The notes under the pieces were generated by a model that was not told the origin of the DNA, did no database searches, and saw only the letters and a program-made list of their open reading frames with translations. From Oscillospiraceae bacterium (GTDB lineage: Bacteria; Bacillota; Clostridia; Oscillospirales; Ruminococcaceae), in NCBI GenBank assembly GCA_009777415.1, contig WRLX01000003.1, positions 1-47,615 on the forward strand: a DNA stretch of 47,615 nucleotides, written 5' to 3'. Shown piece after piece: positions 47,325 through 47,615 of this stretch. Position numbers and translations under genes: made by a program. Every line of letters begins with the position of its first letter. Position 1 is the first letter of the stretch.

Positions 47325-47615
47325 TTACTCCCAAACCAAAATCTCGCGTTCAAGCGTAACTCCGGTCTTTCTGTAAACCTCATTTTTAACAATGTCAATA
47401 AGCCTTACTACATCGTCGAACGATGCTCCGCCTTTATTAATCACAAAGCCGGAGTGTTTCTCGCTGACTTCCGCGCCTCCGACAGCCGCGCCTTTCAAGC
47501 CGCAGTCTTGTATAAGTTTCGCGGCGAAATGCCGGAGAGGCCTCTTAAAAGGGCTTCCCGCACTGTGGAACTCTAACGCCTGTTTATCCCGGCGGGCGGG
47601 GGGAATTTCATCCAC
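47325..47615 (-). CDS. murB: UDP-N-acetylenolpyruvoylglucosamine reductase MurB, C-terminal part
   Basis: MurB reduces the enolpyruvyl group of UDP-GlcNAc-enolpyruvate to give UDP-MurNAc for peptidoglycan. The 96 residues in the window are the C-terminal domain. The signature FHSAGSPFKRPL, then GLKGAAVGGAEVSEKHSGFV and INKGGASFDDVVRLIDIV, includes the catalytic serine (SAGS) and the glutamate in VSEKHSGF. The 5' part, with the FAD-binding domain, lies beyond the end of the window. Confidence 0.93.
   Translation of the reverse strand: MDEIPPARRDKQALEFHSAGSPFKRPLRHFAAKLIQDCGLKGAAVGGAEVSEKHSGFVINKGGASFDDVVRLIDIVKNEVYRKTGVTLEREILVWE

Overview
The window comes from a motile, spore-forming member of the Bacillota, most likely class Clostridia. 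The evidence is a single long flagellar operon in the Clostridia/Bacillus gene order, a FliY-type (CheC-FliN) switch protein, spoIIR, an HrcA-type CIRCE element, sigmaA-type promoters with exact 17-bp spacers, and moderate-to-low GC. Surface proteins with a degenerate dockerin-like C-terminal module suggest a gut or fibre-associated anaerobe, but genus cannot be read from the sequence.

Layout. (1) 1-19.5 kb, minus strand: a flagellar operon transcribed right to left from a sigmaA-like promoter at 19435-19463, in the order flgB, flgC, fliE, fliF, fliG, fliH, fliI, fliJ, fliK, flgD, a small flagellar operon protein, flgE, flbD, motA, motB, fliM, fliY, cheY, fliO, fliP, continuing out of the window. 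fliL is missing from its usual place. A second promoter lies before fliK. (2) 19.5-25.6 kb: a membrane protein on the minus strand, then a plus-strand run of a PilZ (c-di-GMP) protein, a Cache sensor, a ParA/Soj ATPase, a UbiA-family prenyltransferase and a polytopic GT-C-like membrane protein. (3) 25.6-28.6 kb: an ECF-type sigma factor with a membrane-anchored propeller-like partner, and spoIIR. (4) 28.6-33.6 kb: gpsA, plsY and der, read behind an XRE repressor and an ImmA-type protease, with a divergent phage-like gene and a symmetrical operator. (5) 33.6-38.7 kb: a K+/H+ antiporter, a His/Cys-rich small exported protein, a Pro/Thr-rich lipoprotein and a repeat-containing surface protein. 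(6) 38.7-47.6 kb: a GGDEF protein, CIRCE-controlled htpG, a DUF5050-like lipoprotein, a BspA-type LRR surface protein, a PLP lyase, a small anchored protein, tRNA-Gly and the end of murB.

The most unusual signal is a family of short leader cassettes directly upstream of start codons and always in the orientation of the gene. Each begins with a Shine-Dalgarno and a start codon (mostly TTG), encodes a peptide of 13-24 residues, and ends in a second Shine-Dalgarno serving the real gene. The distance from leader start to gene start is 76 nt at most loci (range 73-79). The leader frame usually closes 4 nt before the gene start. Cassettes precede flbD, fliF, fliE (short), flgB, gpsA, the 33078 gene, the 36050 lipoprotein, the 36804 surface protein, the LRR protein (remnant) and the 46540 gene; several are in tandem. 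Two further loci (downstream of fliP, and ubiA) have the same 76-79 nt architecture with unrelated sequence. This looks like recurrent duplication of ribosome-binding/start regions, or a mobile translational-coupling cassette.

There are also two MITE-like elements with a common core and unrelated terminal inverted repeats, a run of perfect hairpins between fliH and fliG, and a four-way-junction structure after tRNA-Gly. All identifications rest on reading motifs and gene order; no database search was run.
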